Of a stretch of DNA of 64,000 bases, positions 1-11,700 are shown in pieces. Source of the stretch: Whalleya microplaca (lineage: Eukaryota > Ascomycota > Sordariomycetes > Xylariales > Xylariaceae). The DNA lies in the NCBI GenBank assembly GCA_022497155.1, contig MU385721.1, positions 558,001 to 622,000 of the forward strand. Reading direction: 5' to 3'. A program made the position numbers and the translations under genes. The notes beneath the pieces were generated by a model, which worked only from the letters and a program-made list of their open reading frames with translations, was not told the origin of the DNA and made no database searches. Position 1 is the first letter of the stretch. Each line of letters begins with the position of its first letter.

Positions 1-735
1 CCGATCTGACACCCATCGGCAGAAGGAGGTAAGGGATTGTCCGAGCTTACCTTACAGCCCACAGACACATTGACACGGAAACAAGCGAAAGTTTGGTTTG
101 CCTACACCGAATCTCCTCGTTTTTGGACATGAGCTTGAATTCCTCATCTGCCATAGTCTTAATATGGCCTCTAATGGAGTCCAGGTGTCTAATCTGTACT
201 ACCTCAACTTACACCATGACCGAGAAATTGTTCATCAGGACGCAACTGCTATCCTGATTCTCTTTCAAGTAAACCGTAATATTGCTATTCATGGCCATGG
301 TCATCAAGGTCAATGATAGAGGATCTCCGGACGCGGAGCCATTACGCTATCTAGATCACTTCCTAGCCGCATCCGTGTGGGGCAGCCAGGTCAGTAGCGT
401 TCCCACCAATCTGCTCTACCTAGGTAGGTACAGATGTACAGTTTAGTTTAGTTTGCTCACGAATTCGTTATTCCCGGATTACGGTTGGTAATAAAAGCCC
501 CGGGAATAACGAATTACTAGTTTTTCATAGTAGTCATCATTTTCTTATAATCCGGGGTGAGACAATGACTCCAGTCCTAAACTAATGCTGTGCCCGCTTG
601 CTTGAAATAAAGCGGGAATTATATAAAAGTATTGACGAGCTACTAGTGAATCTAGACATGGCAATTGTATTCAATGCTTTATATTCTGCTTCGACTATAT
701 CATTGTTGTTTTAAAGTCTATAGTGCTTCTATAAA
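1..735. other. Intergenic, upstream of the MCT transporter
   Basis: No convincing coding exon was seen. The stretch holds a 16-bp inverted repeat (462-515, listed separately) and one ACCTAGGT palindrome at 418-425. The part immediately upstream of the ATG at 736 is the presumed promoter and 5' leader of the transporter. Confidence 0.6.
462..515. repeat. Perfect 16-bp inverted repeat (hairpin)
   Basis: The arms are 462-477 (AATTCGTTATTCCCGG) and 500-515 (its exact reverse complement), separated by a 22-nt spacer. It lies about 220 bp upstream of the transporter ATG. It could be the remnant of a small palindromic element or a regulatory palindrome; nothing in the sequence decides between these. 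Confidence 0.75.
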
Positions 736-3038
736 ATGTCTGAAATGCAACGCGGCAATAAGGAGAGCCACCCCTCTCCCGATGAGACCCCTACACAGAC
801 AAATTCTCCGACCGAAAAGGAATTCAAGGAAGGTGGTTTTGGATGGTTAGTTACTATATTGTTTCAAAACATCACACTCGGCCGCCAGTATTAACATCAA
901 TATACTCATATAGGGTCGTGGTTTTTGCTGTGTTCTTGCTTAATGCCCATACCTGGGGACTGAACTCGGTATGTATAAATGCTACACCGCCTGAAGAGAT
1001 ACAATCCCGTTGCTGACTGAATAACTCTGCACCTAGAGTTATTCTGTCTTTCTGGCATATTACCTTCAGACAGGCGCATTTGGAGCAAGTCCACTTGAGT
1101 ATGCCTTTGTTGGCGGATTGTCTATCTCTATAGGTACGTTCTTGTTATTTTGTATAAGTTAATGTTATCATATGGCTATCATATTTGGGAGCACTGCGAA
1201 CTCAGCGATATAATCAATAGTGCGTTCTACTGACAACTTCATAGCACTTCTAGCATCACCATTAGCAACTGCACTCGCCGGGTCGAAGCGCTGTGGCACA
1301 CAGGGGACTATATTCCTCGGTGCCGTGTTTGAAACGTAAGTCGACTCATAGATTTTCTCAAGACCCGTTAGCTAATATTATATAGCATTGGGTTCGTTGG
1401 CTCATCGTTTGCTACGGAACTATGGCAATTACTCCTAAGTCAAGGTGTCTCTTTCGGTCTTGGGATGGGTTTATGTTTTGTTGCATCCGCCTCTGTACCA
1501 CCACAATGGTTTACAAAACGTCGATCTTTGTCCAGTGCGATCGCAGCTTCAGGGTCTGGCTTTGGTGGGTTGGCCTACTCCCTTGCATCCAATGCCATGA
1601 GTACGTATTCTGGAGTCCTTTCCTTCCTATTCTAGCTTGTCTCGGGAACTATCTGTGTCTAATTAGGATGTTTCTTGAGCCGAGACTCTGGAAATGTTGC
1701 TTAGACTTCGCTTGAGACTTCCCAAGATTAGTTTAGCAGGGTATTGACTAATTTTGGACTTTATATAGTATCACGATTGGGTCTGCCCTGGGCCTTCCGC
1801 ATCTTGGCGATTATATGTATCGTGGTGAATGGTACAGCAAGTTTCTTCAGTGAGTAGCATCCAGAGTCATTAATTTTCCTTGATGTTTCATTTCAGGTCA
1901 AAATCTCCTATTAGGGTATAATCAAGAGTGAAAAGCTCCCGAGACAGGTCTCAAAGCTCTCAATAAATTCACCAAACTGTCTAGAAAGAGAAAATACTTA
2001 CTCCGAATTCTTTAGTCCGGGATAGGAACGATGCTATTGGGTCCGTTCACGTAGCCTTCAATTGGAAGCTCTTTAAGCGGCCCTCGTTTCTCTTGTTTCA
2101 GGGTTGGTTGGTCCTCTCGCTAATTGGCTACGTTATCTTGGTCTTCAGCATCGTTGCCTACTGCCAGGCAGTTGGCCTGACGGCGTCTGAGGCGTCCTTA
2201 GCCGGGGCGTTGTTTAATCGTGAGTAAGCTTTCGAACCTGGGACTAAGGCAATTGTCAGGCTAACCATATAATAAAGTCGCCCAGGGGCTTGGACGAATC
2301 ACAATAGGGCTATTGAGTGATAAGGTCGGTCGTCTGAATATCGCTAGCTTTAGTACTATGTATTGTGGCCTCCTTTGCTTGTTCGTATGGATTTTCGGTG
2401 CTAGGAACATAGCTGGCTGTATAGTATTCGCTCTGCTGAGCGGTAGTGTTGCTGGTTCTATGTGGGCCACCGTTGCTCCTATATGTGCCGAGGTTGTTGG
2501 CCTTGCTCTCATTCCCTCAGGTCAGTTACTCGCACCACATCCTTCTCTATTCACTTTAAAATCAAGGGCTCATATCTTATTTTGTCAATCTCGTCTGTGA
2601 ATGCTGACTTATTAAAGCGTTATCCATGTCATGGCTCGTCCTCGTCCTACCGGCAACTTTTGCCGAGGTCATTGGCCTGAGTCTAAGAGAGCCCGGAACT
2701 TGGGGCTACCTCCACGTCCAGCTCCTCGCTGGTTTCTTATACATAGGCGCATCTATTTTCTGTAAGTCTTGTCGTTCATCGTCAAATCTCTAGACGAAGG
2801 TCGTATCCACTTTAATATGAGGCCTCTTGACTGACTTCCGGCCCCAGGTTGGTTTCTCAGAGCTTGGAAGGTTTGGGAACTAAGAGTGGCGCACTTGACT
2901 AAAGAGAGGAGAGAACTCGCCATCCGTGACAATGGCGTGGTGCCTCCATTGGAGCTCGAACGGCAGCCTAGCCACGCATCTACTGTTCGAAAAGGGCTCT
3001 CAATTCTGAAGGGGTTCTGGGCAGTAGAGCGTGTATAG
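736..3038 (+). CDS. MFS monocarboxylate-type (MCT family) transporter
   Basis: Ten exons: 736-845, 914-968, 1037-1133, 1245-1335, 1386-1600, 1769-1849, 2016-2219, 2278-2520, 2618-2761, 2848-3038. They encode 476 aa, normal for fungal MCT-like permeases. The protein has a polar N-tail of about 36 residues, then family-typical segments: SYSVFLAYYLQTGAFGASPL followed by EYAFVGGLSIS, SSAIAASGSGFGG, LPWAFRILAIICIVVNG and LAQGLGRITIGLLSDKVGR. Roughly 12 membrane spans are expected, with a basic cytoplasmic C-tail. It probably acts as a proton-coupled carrier of small carboxylates in the plasma membrane, but the substrate cannot be read from the sequence (riboflavin or other acids are also possible). 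It converges on the SCS-like gene with only about 150 bp between the stops. Codon use is less GC-rich than in genes such as TGT or Rrg7. No in-frame stop or frameshift remains after splicing. Confidence 0.85.
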
Positions 3039-3188
3039 CATTGTGACATGACGCTTTGAGAGCGATATACATGGAGTCACGATGTAGTCGTAAATGAATA
3101 CAGGTCAGATTGATAGACGACAGTTGAAATTAGGTAATGTAATATAGGAAGTGTCTTATAACTTCCGTATTGCGCAACAAGTTCATTG

Positions 3189-5809
3189 TCACTCCCACGG
3201 GAACATTTTTACTTTTTTAGCTACGGCCGCTTTATTCGCAAGCTCCATAGCCTTAGCAGCCGCCTCGTCAAAGTCATCAAAGGCAAATAGTGGCAACCCG
3301 CTCTCTTCGATGATTTTCTGCCCCTCCTTCTCGTTTGTCCCTCGGATGCGTACCACGACAGGCACCTCCATGTGCAACTCTTGGAAGGCCATGATGATAC
3401 CCCGTGCGATCATGTCGCCGCGCGTTAGTCCGCCGAATATGTTTACGAATATGCACTTTCATTGGGGGATTTCCGCGTTAGCAAAACATGGAGGCCAATA
3501 GAATCATTCTTGTTAACAAGAAAGGAATATCGAAATAGAGAGGCAGGTTGTCCGGTGACGAGATGAGGTAAAAGCACATCACATACCTTAACCCGCTTAT
3601 CCTTCAATATTACCTCGAAACTCCGCTTCACCGTCTCGCTCGTCGCCTTGCCACCCATGTCAAGGAAATTTGTCGCGCGCCCACCTGTGTCTGCCAGAGC
3701 GTCGACGGTGTTCATCGCAAGACCGGCCCCGTTTACTAGTGTCCCGATGTTGGCCCCGCGGTCCGGAAGCTTGATATACACGATGCCGTCGCCCTCGACG
3801 CTGACCTCGGCCGCGTCTTCAGCACTAAGATCTCGAAGGGCCTGGATATCGGGTTGCCGCCAGTAAGCGGCATCATCGAAGCCGAATTTCAGGGTTTCAA
3901 CATCAAACACGATCTGACCGCAGCGAAATTCTTGAAGACTCCTAGAGACGTGGTTTAATAAATCAGAACCGATGTATGTCGCGAGGAGGAATGCTTCTTT
4001 AGAGATGAAGATATCGACTAGTTCGCTAATGAGTTTCCTTACAAACCAGTGGGAGTCGGGTTTGAGGCCGAGATGCGTTCCGATAGTCGGGATTGGGAGA
4101 TCCTGGCCTCCTTGCCTATAGTCGAAGTCGAAAATCCTCGCCTCAGTTGTATAGGGGGACGGAGAGGCTATCACGCAGGGGTTCTTGGTGGATCTATTCA
4201 CGGTAATCGCAAGAAAACGGTAAGGAAACGAGCGATCGACTGAGCCTACGACGATGTCACGTTCATGGAGGAGACCGTCGGCAGCTACCTGGGTTAGGTA
4301 GATGCTCCGCCTCTGATCTACTGGTCCACTACGAGGCGTCTGCAGAGCTGACACGGGTCGACGGGCTACGGTGTGTATTCCTCTCCGTTGAGAGACATTA
4401 CTTGAAGCCGCGACACCGGGTCCGCTGGGGGTCACGCCACTTAGCATGTTCTTCAGGACAGGTCCAAATCTCGAGGGGTGGTTGATTATGCCTGCACCGG
4501 ACGCCTTCAGCGCTTCGATCTTCTCTATCGCAGAAGGTTCTCCAGGCAGAGCGATGGCGCCGGCATGGCCCATGATCCGGCCAGGAACTGCGTGAACGCC
4601 TGCAACTAAGGCAACAATTGGCCTATTTAGTATGTCAGTATCAGCTTATTTCTTCTTACCTAAGGGTTCCAAGCGAGTGTTTTACTTTGGATTCTCCGTC
4701 TCTGCTCGATACTCCTTGATCCAATCTGCGGCCTCGATCTCGGCATCTCCGCCAATCTCACCTACCAACGCAATTCCTGCCGTAGCTTCATCCTCAGCTA
4801 GTATTCGCAGACCGTCCTTCAGGGATGTGCCTGGGAGAATATCCCCTCCAACTCCTATGCACATGCTCTGGCCGAGACCGGATCTTAAAGTAGAGGCGGC
4901 AGCTTCGGAATTTTAGGACGTTGTTCAGAACAGCAATGGAAGAAAGGCCGGACGTACTCTCGTAACTAAGTGTTCCTGACCTTGCCACGATACCTACCTG
5001 ACCAGGTTCAAAACATGACAATGGCTGGAAACCTGCAAGGAAATTAACTAGTCATCCTAAAACAGTTGAAATAAATGCTCACCTATTCTACATTTTCCGA
5101 CAGTAGATATGATACCCGGCGAGTTCGCACCGACCAGCCGAGAGATGGACTGGGTTTTTAGTATAGAATGTATCTGGTTAAATTGTCAGACTATTCTTTG
5201 GTGGCCGTTGTTGATGTAACTGACTCGAATCATATGATGAAGAGGGACGTGTTCTGCCACGGCGACTATGAGCGGAACTTGGGCTTCGATGGCCTCTTCT
5301 ATGGCACCCGGAGCTTGGTCGGCCGCCACATAGATACCAGTGGCATCAGGCTTTAGAACCTCCATAGCCTACAAGAGGATCAGTTTCTGCTCTCATTATG
5401 CCTTAACTCGCCATAATGTTGTATACCTTTCGAACTGTAGGTAGAACTGGGAGGCCAAGGTGCTCGCCCTCTCGGCCAGGGGTTACACCCCCTATAATAT
5501 TTGTTCCCCATTTCAAAGATTCTTGCGCATTGGCAGTTGCCTAAGCTCAATTAATGAGTTATCCCCGGCTATTCATGGGCTTAACTCGCCTGTCTTCCTA
5601 GAAATTATTAGTAGACTGTTACTGAGAGGGTGGGGTCTCAAACCCGTAAATCCTTGAAAAATCACCCGTGTATGACTTCCGATTTTCAGGTTCTTTAAAG
5701 TTGACTCGTAACTATGGAGTATTCGCGTGCTGCCGAAGCTCCGAGAGACGGTGCCGTACCTGAACAACGTGCTTGAAGCTCGGATCCTTGTTACTCCGTA
5801 AAACATCAT
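3189..5809 (-). CDS. Fused succinyl-CoA synthetase-like protein (alpha-beta fusion), mitochondrial
   Basis: Nine exons from the 5' end: 5644-5809, 5590-5597, 5427-5540, 5225-5368, 5083-5149, 4958-5032, 4686-4902, 3587-4622, 3189-3455; 697 aa. The first ~35 residues are Arg/Ser-rich without acids, like a mitochondrial presequence. The alpha half follows: CoA-binding motifs VIFQGFTG, IIGGVTPGREGEHLGLP and GANSPGII, then GIVARSGTLSYE and the phospho-His loop MGHAGAI (His283). After a basic linker comes a beta half whose CoA-ligase domain is intact (VNGAGLAM, NFLDMGGKAT, VNIFGG). The ATP-grasp part is abnormal. Its N-terminal lobe (the HAGGRGK region of SucC) is not visible, and the metal-ligand Asp of SucC aligns with Thr507. 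The expected reaction is acyl-CoA formation coupled to NDP/NTP in the matrix. True activity is uncertain, and the short ATP-grasp may be normal for this fungal family. Confidence 0.8.
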
Positions 5810-6530
5810 ACTGAACCTCTCCGGAACATGACCGAGCCAAAAACAGACAAATGAGACAGAGTCACAGAAATCAACACATATACTTTATAAGGTGGAACAA
5901 GACAAGATCTATATCGAGATGATGAATCTAGGTATCTAGATGGTTTGGGTTTCACCTAGATTGTTCTCTCGGATCATGGCCGGCCCGTCAGCACCCCGGC
6001 TCCGGTCTTGGGGTACCTAGGTGTTGTGGAGGCGTACTGGAAATGCGGACATGGAAACAACGCGGGGATACTGCAACCACAGCGCTCTTAACAATAAATG
6101 GGTTACCTAGTAATGATACTATTTACGAGAATTGTTGATTTGTTGATTGACTAAGCAGGCGACTAGATATGCGAGATGCATAATAATGTCACTATAGGCT
6201 GTCAACAGTAATCTGAGTGACTATATATAATGTTTCATTCTCATGCCGAAGAGCCGAAAGATGTTCGGCATATATAACGGCTAGGCATGGCAACTCTCGA
6301 CTTTATCTAGAGCTACTTGGTACGAATTGTCTCCATACGATAGTGTAACAACTTGGATGATACCCAGGCGTTAAGGACGAGATATCTCTCAACTGTCGTT
6401 TGGACAAAGTGCGACCCTTCATCGATATAGTGCGCGTGACCGCCTCATGAAAGGGGCCGAATGCTGCACTTCACCGATAGATTGTGAGACCGGGCTCTTG
6501 CAAGACCTGATTCAGTTGATTTGCCGTCTA
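5810..6530. other. Intergenic between SCS-like gene and COX19
   Basis: This is the promoter side of the SCS-like gene and the 3' side of COX19. No exon was recognised. One ACCTAGGT palindrome lies at 6015-6022. Confidence 0.6.
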
Positions 6531-7023
6531 CTATCGCTTCGACTCCTCTTTAGAGCTCTCTTTTGGTTCTGATGAGGACGACTTGTTGGCATTCGAATCT
6601 TCGGCGAATCCCAAATTCTTGAATTCATCCCTGGCCATTAGATTGCTAGTGATTAAATCGAATATTAGAGTCACAAGTCATATAGCTAATGCTTGGAAGA
6701 GTGCTCACCGATCCATGCGGCATGATAGATAAGATTTTGCGAGACTGCGACACTCTTCGTCATTGACGCCTCTGACCTTCTTGATACACGAGAGGTACCG
6801 TGTCATGACGTCCTTACATTCGCCTAGGGCAATCAGCACAAGGTAGCTCATTCGCAGAAGTGATGTTGCCAACCATCATGATCTAATGGGAAGCTCCCAC
6901 GCTGTGGCCTGATGGATTATAAAAGTCAGGTGATGCTCTCGAAAAGGGGAAGACAGATACCGAGACGTACGGGATAGGCTTCCCAGTGTACGGGCCCGAA
7001 CCTGGACTCCCGAAAGAACTCAT
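6531..7023 (-). CDS. COX19: Cytochrome c oxidase assembly protein Cox19
   Basis: Four exons (6971-7023, 6874-6908, 6709-6823, 6531-6645) give 105 aa. The N-terminus [10 protein letters not shown], the segment [15 protein letters not shown] and a twin CX9C core are diagnostic of Cox19. The core is [15 protein letters not shown] and [15 protein letters not shown], i.e. exactly nine residues between the cysteines of each pair. It is followed by [18 protein letters not shown] and a Ser/Glu/Lys-rich tail. The family is a small intermembrane-space and cytosolic protein imported by the Mia40 relay, needed for copper delivery to and assembly of cytochrome c oxidase. The start at 7023 was chosen by family alignment: the longer open frame to 7092 adds 23 residues absent from the family. 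Intron 2 has the slightly weak donor GTTGGC. Nothing looks damaged. Confidence 0.93.
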
Positions 7024-7992
7024 GGAGACTCCAAATGGCAATGGTCCAACAAATGTTCGTGCTATTGGACACTCCCTTTCGGTTGGCCTCAAAAGTTATT
7101 GATAGATATTGCAGAATTGGGGACCTAATGCTGTAGGTACGATGCTACAGCAAGCCAGCAAATGTTCGGATGAAATTTCGCGGCTACCTAGGTGGCGTGG
7201 CTGTACTGTACCAATGCATCAATTCGCACATGTAGAGTTAGCAGACTCCAGGCGTCACCTAGCATAGTGCTGTTCTTCAGATACAGTGCGGATGCATATC
7301 TCCATAACTACTTAAGTAATGAGATACCTACCCAAGCTTTACAGTCTATCACTGCCAATCAGCCAACGCACAACACCAGCATCCCGTCGGGTCGGGGCTA
7401 GCGGCTTGCTGGCTGGTTGCTGGGCTAACACAGGTCCACTATGCCTGACATCACTTACAACAAGAATTTCAACCAGATCAATTGGAGTCTATTGCATATG
7501 TAGAAATGTAGCCACCAATTCAACTGTGGATATGATGAATTGTATGTAGATACACACACACACTAACACTACATACATACTTCATATTCGAACGCCATTT
7601 TCGGTCTAAAACAGAATTCGAATTTCCTCCCATACGTGCCTAGTTGTCGGACTTGTAGACCAAACCAACAAGTCTGACCAACTAAGTACACTGTCCGTCC
7701 AATCGATCACTGCAGCCCAACGCACACCTACATACATACAAAACACTTATACGTACATCCATACAGCTCCCCGCCTCGTGTCGGCTGCCCAGTCAGCGGT
7801 GAATTGGCTACCACATACCCGATTTAGTCAATCGTCATCGAGTACAGGTGGTCTTGACCCTCGTCTGTCGGCAACATTCGATATCCTCTCAACAGCCCAA
7901 ACCACCATTATAATTACCCTATCCCAGAGGCGTACCAGCCGACTTGATGCCGGCGGCGACGGCTTCTTGAGATTATACACTTCCGACAGAAG
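7024..7992. other. Divergent promoter region between COX19 and secreted-protein gene
   Basis: About 970 bp separate the two divergent starts. No exon is recognised. The stretch contains an ACCTAGGT palindrome at 7186-7193 and a short CA-rich run near 7550-7565. Confidence 0.6.
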
Positions 7993-8789
7993 ATGCGGAT
8001 AGAACACGGCACACATGCTGCGCTGTTCTCCATAGCTGCTGCAGCTACTCTCGTCCTTGCCGATCCCCTCGATCCATTGGACTACAGAGAATTCTCCGAC
8101 TACTCTCCCATTCAGAAAAGAGACATCACTTGCCCCAGCGATTATTTCAGCTGCGAAGACCGAGGCCCGGCATTTGCCGGCACGTGTTGCGAGAATGGAC
8201 AGCTGTGCGCCCTAGATGCCCAGAGCCAGGCAGCCTGCTGTCCTAGTACGTAAGTTCCTCCTCCTCCTATTCAGACATGTCCTCGTGTGCGTATGATTGG
8301 CTGTGGTTGAAGCTTACCAGCATCGCTTGATATAGGGCCACATGCACCGGCGTCGCGCCGACCGGCGCAGCGGGCACGCCATCCTTCGTGAGCAACACGT
8401 ACTTCCAATTCCCGTACATACCGACGTCATTCGCCAACCAAGCGGCGTGCACGTCCGCCCTCAGCCAGTGCGCCCGGAACTACCGGGCGTGCGTGTCGGA
8501 GCTCGGCGGCGCGAACCCCGGGTACGCCGTCACGATCGTGGTCCCCGGCGGCGGCGGCACGACGGTGGCCGCCACCCACGCGACGGTCCCGACCGCCACC
8601 GCGACCTCCGTGTGCTCGAGTCTGTCGTCCGAGGCCTGCTACGACCTGCAGAGCACCCAGTGCGCCCAGGCGGGCACGACGGCGGGGTTCGTCATCGGCG
8701 AGGGCAACTACGCACGGCCCACGGCTGCCGCGTGCGTAGCCGGCGTCATCGCGGGCGTCGGCCTGGGGCTTGTGGGTGGCCACATGTGA
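7993..8789 (+). CDS. Secreted, Kex2-processed cysteine-rich protein
   Basis: Two exons (7993-8249 and 8336-8789) encode 236 aa. Residues ~8-23 form a hydrophobic signal peptide ending near VLA-D. A pro-segment ends in a Kex2 dibasic site (QKR, residues 41-43). The mature part has many cysteines in two blocks: CPSDYFSC/TCCENGQLC/ACC, then a second block with ACTSALSQC, RACVSEL, VCSSLSSEAC and TQCAQAG, separated by a Thr/Val/Gly-rich stretch. The last ~18 residues are small and hydrophobic (AACVAGVIAGVGLGLVGG), like a GPI-anchoring tail or a single membrane span. This is typical of fungal GPI or cell-wall proteins; I do not recognise a named family. Exon 2 is strongly GC-rich in third positions. 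A T-run of about 14 follows the stop near 8838-8852. Confidence 0.8.
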
Positions 8790-11700
8790 AACCATCTACA
8801 TGCATCGGGATCGAATTTCAAGCCGGATTTAGAGGCTTTTTTTTTTTTTTCCATGTTGGTTTACCAAGCAAGCAAGGATATATGAAACGAAATTTTTTTG
8901 ATGGGACGAGGAAGGGCAAGTGGAATGATATTGACGAATTTCATGACCCTTCTCTGAGTGTATATATCGACGACTATAAATATCTCCCCTTGGCAGCGGA
9001 TTGTGGAGATGCACATAGATGGAATTGGGAAGGGCGACGCTGTTTAGGCATTACAATGAGGGTTGCATAGAGTTTGGTTCTAATGAGTTTTCAAGGGACT
9101 ACGAATGAATAAAGAGACTTCAATCAATACATCAAACCCCACAATGACTCCAGAGTCTTATGCTTGATACTATTAATTACCTCTAGGGATCTAGCTGTTA
9201 AGGTTCTGGGGTCAATATCTTCATTATCTTAATTCTTAACCTTTCCAGATCTACGAGGCAACTAGTTGCGAGATATGACATGCTTGGATTCACAGGTGTA
9301 ACTTAAACATCTAACTAGTAGGTAATTCGAAGACGCCACCGACACCATAGACCGTTTGACTTCCAAGCAGGACGCTTACGACAGCGTATAGTCGAAGAGA
9401 CCTGCGAGAAGCCTATGGATCTTTACATGTGCTCAATTCTTTGAAGGTTGATAGGTAGGGTCATCCCTTTACTATGTTGAACAGCTTGATGCTAGCTGCC
9501 GTAGTCAATCACCTAGCAGTAAGCTAATGCAGGCTTCGCGCTATGGTGCACTTATATTAAGAAACACGACATCACCCCTTTCCCAGGAACTAACCTTAAG
9601 CCTCTCTTTACTATTTGCATCGTCCCCCAGGGAGTTATAGAATCTAGCAAAGAGTTTGCGAACCGACCCGGTATTATCCGTTGTCCGTTTCAACCACTGT
9701 CAGATGATCAGATTAGCCGCTACAGTTGGACAAGTATCACGTCGGGTAATCGGCGCCATGGGCGTCGACATCGCCGCATGGCTGCACCCTGTCCAGAACT
9801 GCTCTGGCCTATGAGGTAATGCTTCTTGCTGATGATGTGCACGTCTGGACCGTTAATATCGGATTTTGGCGCAATTCATGTCATATTATAAACTCCATGT
9901 GTGATACGCTTTAGGAGACGGTAAAGTCTGGCATGGATTTGGTTTTTGCAGACAAGCAATAGCTCCTAGGATGAAGCAAGTAATAAGGAACCTTCAACTC
10001 TCGAGATGATGGGGTTTCAAAGTCGAAAATTGAGATATTTCTATTGGTCGCCCTTATTAGCGTATTTTATAGAGCTCGCAGTGATCATGAAGAGATGTCA
10101 GGAATTCTACAAATTGTGTGGCATGCATTGTTGTAGGTAACACGAATTGAAGGTCGCCCGGCAGAAAACGGTGAGATTCAGTTTCAAACATAAGCACAAG
10201 CGGTAATATTCTGCGTCAGAAAACAATGCATATTAGTTCAAGTACTCGAGCCGTGGGGGGTTAGGAAGTTACACGTCTAAACTGTTGCGAGGTTGATCAA
10301 CAAGATATGTAACATGGCTACCTTAAGTAACTTACCATTCCTAGGGTCATTAGGTAGGTCTGTATTTCAACGGGCCTCGTTCATAGTCCAGAGAAATGTA
10401 GGAAATCGAGTTGAGGTGGTAACCCTTACTCATTTAAATATATGTTGCCGTAAGATCAGACCGCTCAACATATGTGTTACTATGACACAACATAAGTTAA
10501 TCGTTTCCATCCCGTCAGTTTTGACATGTCAATTTCCTGAGTGTCGTACTCGTACGTTAGCAGACAGAGCTCATTCTTTACTGGAACGGCTTGTTGTGAA
10601 TTTCATCCGTAGCTGAAAGCCGCATGACATTGTTCCATCATGCAGACGACGGGGGGCCTGGACAAGTAGGCTGTTACAACTGCTTGGCTGGGGAAAGATT
10701 AGGGGAAAGATAAGTGGACAGACAATAGTCATGTGAGTCTCTACCTCGGAGTTATTCGCCATTTGGATGATGTCCGAGCTTCACCTCGCGTTGTTACATA
10801 CTGTACTATCCATTCCGTCCGTCCCTCGGGTCGTTTTATAAGTCGTGAGAGGCTCACCAGTGGAGGGGCAAGTGATGGTGAGGGGTAAGGTGGAGTTTTT
10901 GTAGTGGTCGTCAGGTCATAGGCACATCGGGATGACGTAGTCAGTGAATGAAGACATCTGGAAGAGATGCAAGTGGCCATAATGGGATTTCCGACTCCCC
11001 CGGGCTTACGTCGAAAGGCGTTAGGGTAGTGAGGATAACGCCATTGAGGATCGTGATGAATAGATAGTAACAGTAGAGGACGTGAAGATGAGGGAACCGA
11101 TTGGCTGGATTGGCTGGGTACATGTAAACGAGTAATCATACGTACGTATTGTACTATATCGGCCTCATGTTGGCTATAGGAACTTATAAGTGCATGTGGG
11201 AATTTCCCAAATAGGTAACTGGTTGGGTACCAGGCAAACCAAACCAGGGTTAGGAGCCAAAAAAGAGGCTCTGTCAATAATACCCGGTTAGAGTTTCTAC
11301 ATACTAACTTTCCGGACGAGGCACTATACGTACAGAATAAATCAATGCTTTTACATTATAGCTTTACCTCAATATTACCAAAGGAGAGCTATTGAGTACG
11401 TAGTTGTAGCTGTAGAAAGAGCTCCATGTCTATTATACCCAGGTATTTATTCGTTTTCTAATTTTGAACGTCGAAGTGCCTAGGTACCCTGGACGAGGGA
11501 TGCTACCTAAGATACGTACTCTATGCAACAAATACGTGAGTATGCGTCTCTCGGTAAGTGGTAAACCTAACACGTACTGTTACACGAGAATATGGTCGTA
11601 GTGGAACACCTAAATGGAAGTGGTCTAGAGTTGATCTAGAAGTTCAAGTTGATCTTCCGCCAGGAACCAAGCAGCCCAAGTAAAGCAAGCCAAGGCCAGC

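Noticed and set aside
5573..5643. Apparent frameshift after GFTG in the SCS-like gene
   Set aside because: Explained more economically by the 8-nt microexon plus GC-AG intron than by a disabling mutation.
10741..11277. 178-codon open frame, minus strand
   Set aside because: Starts at TTG, is Ser/Pro/Arg-rich without family likeness, and lies in a long non-coding stretch; treated as chance.
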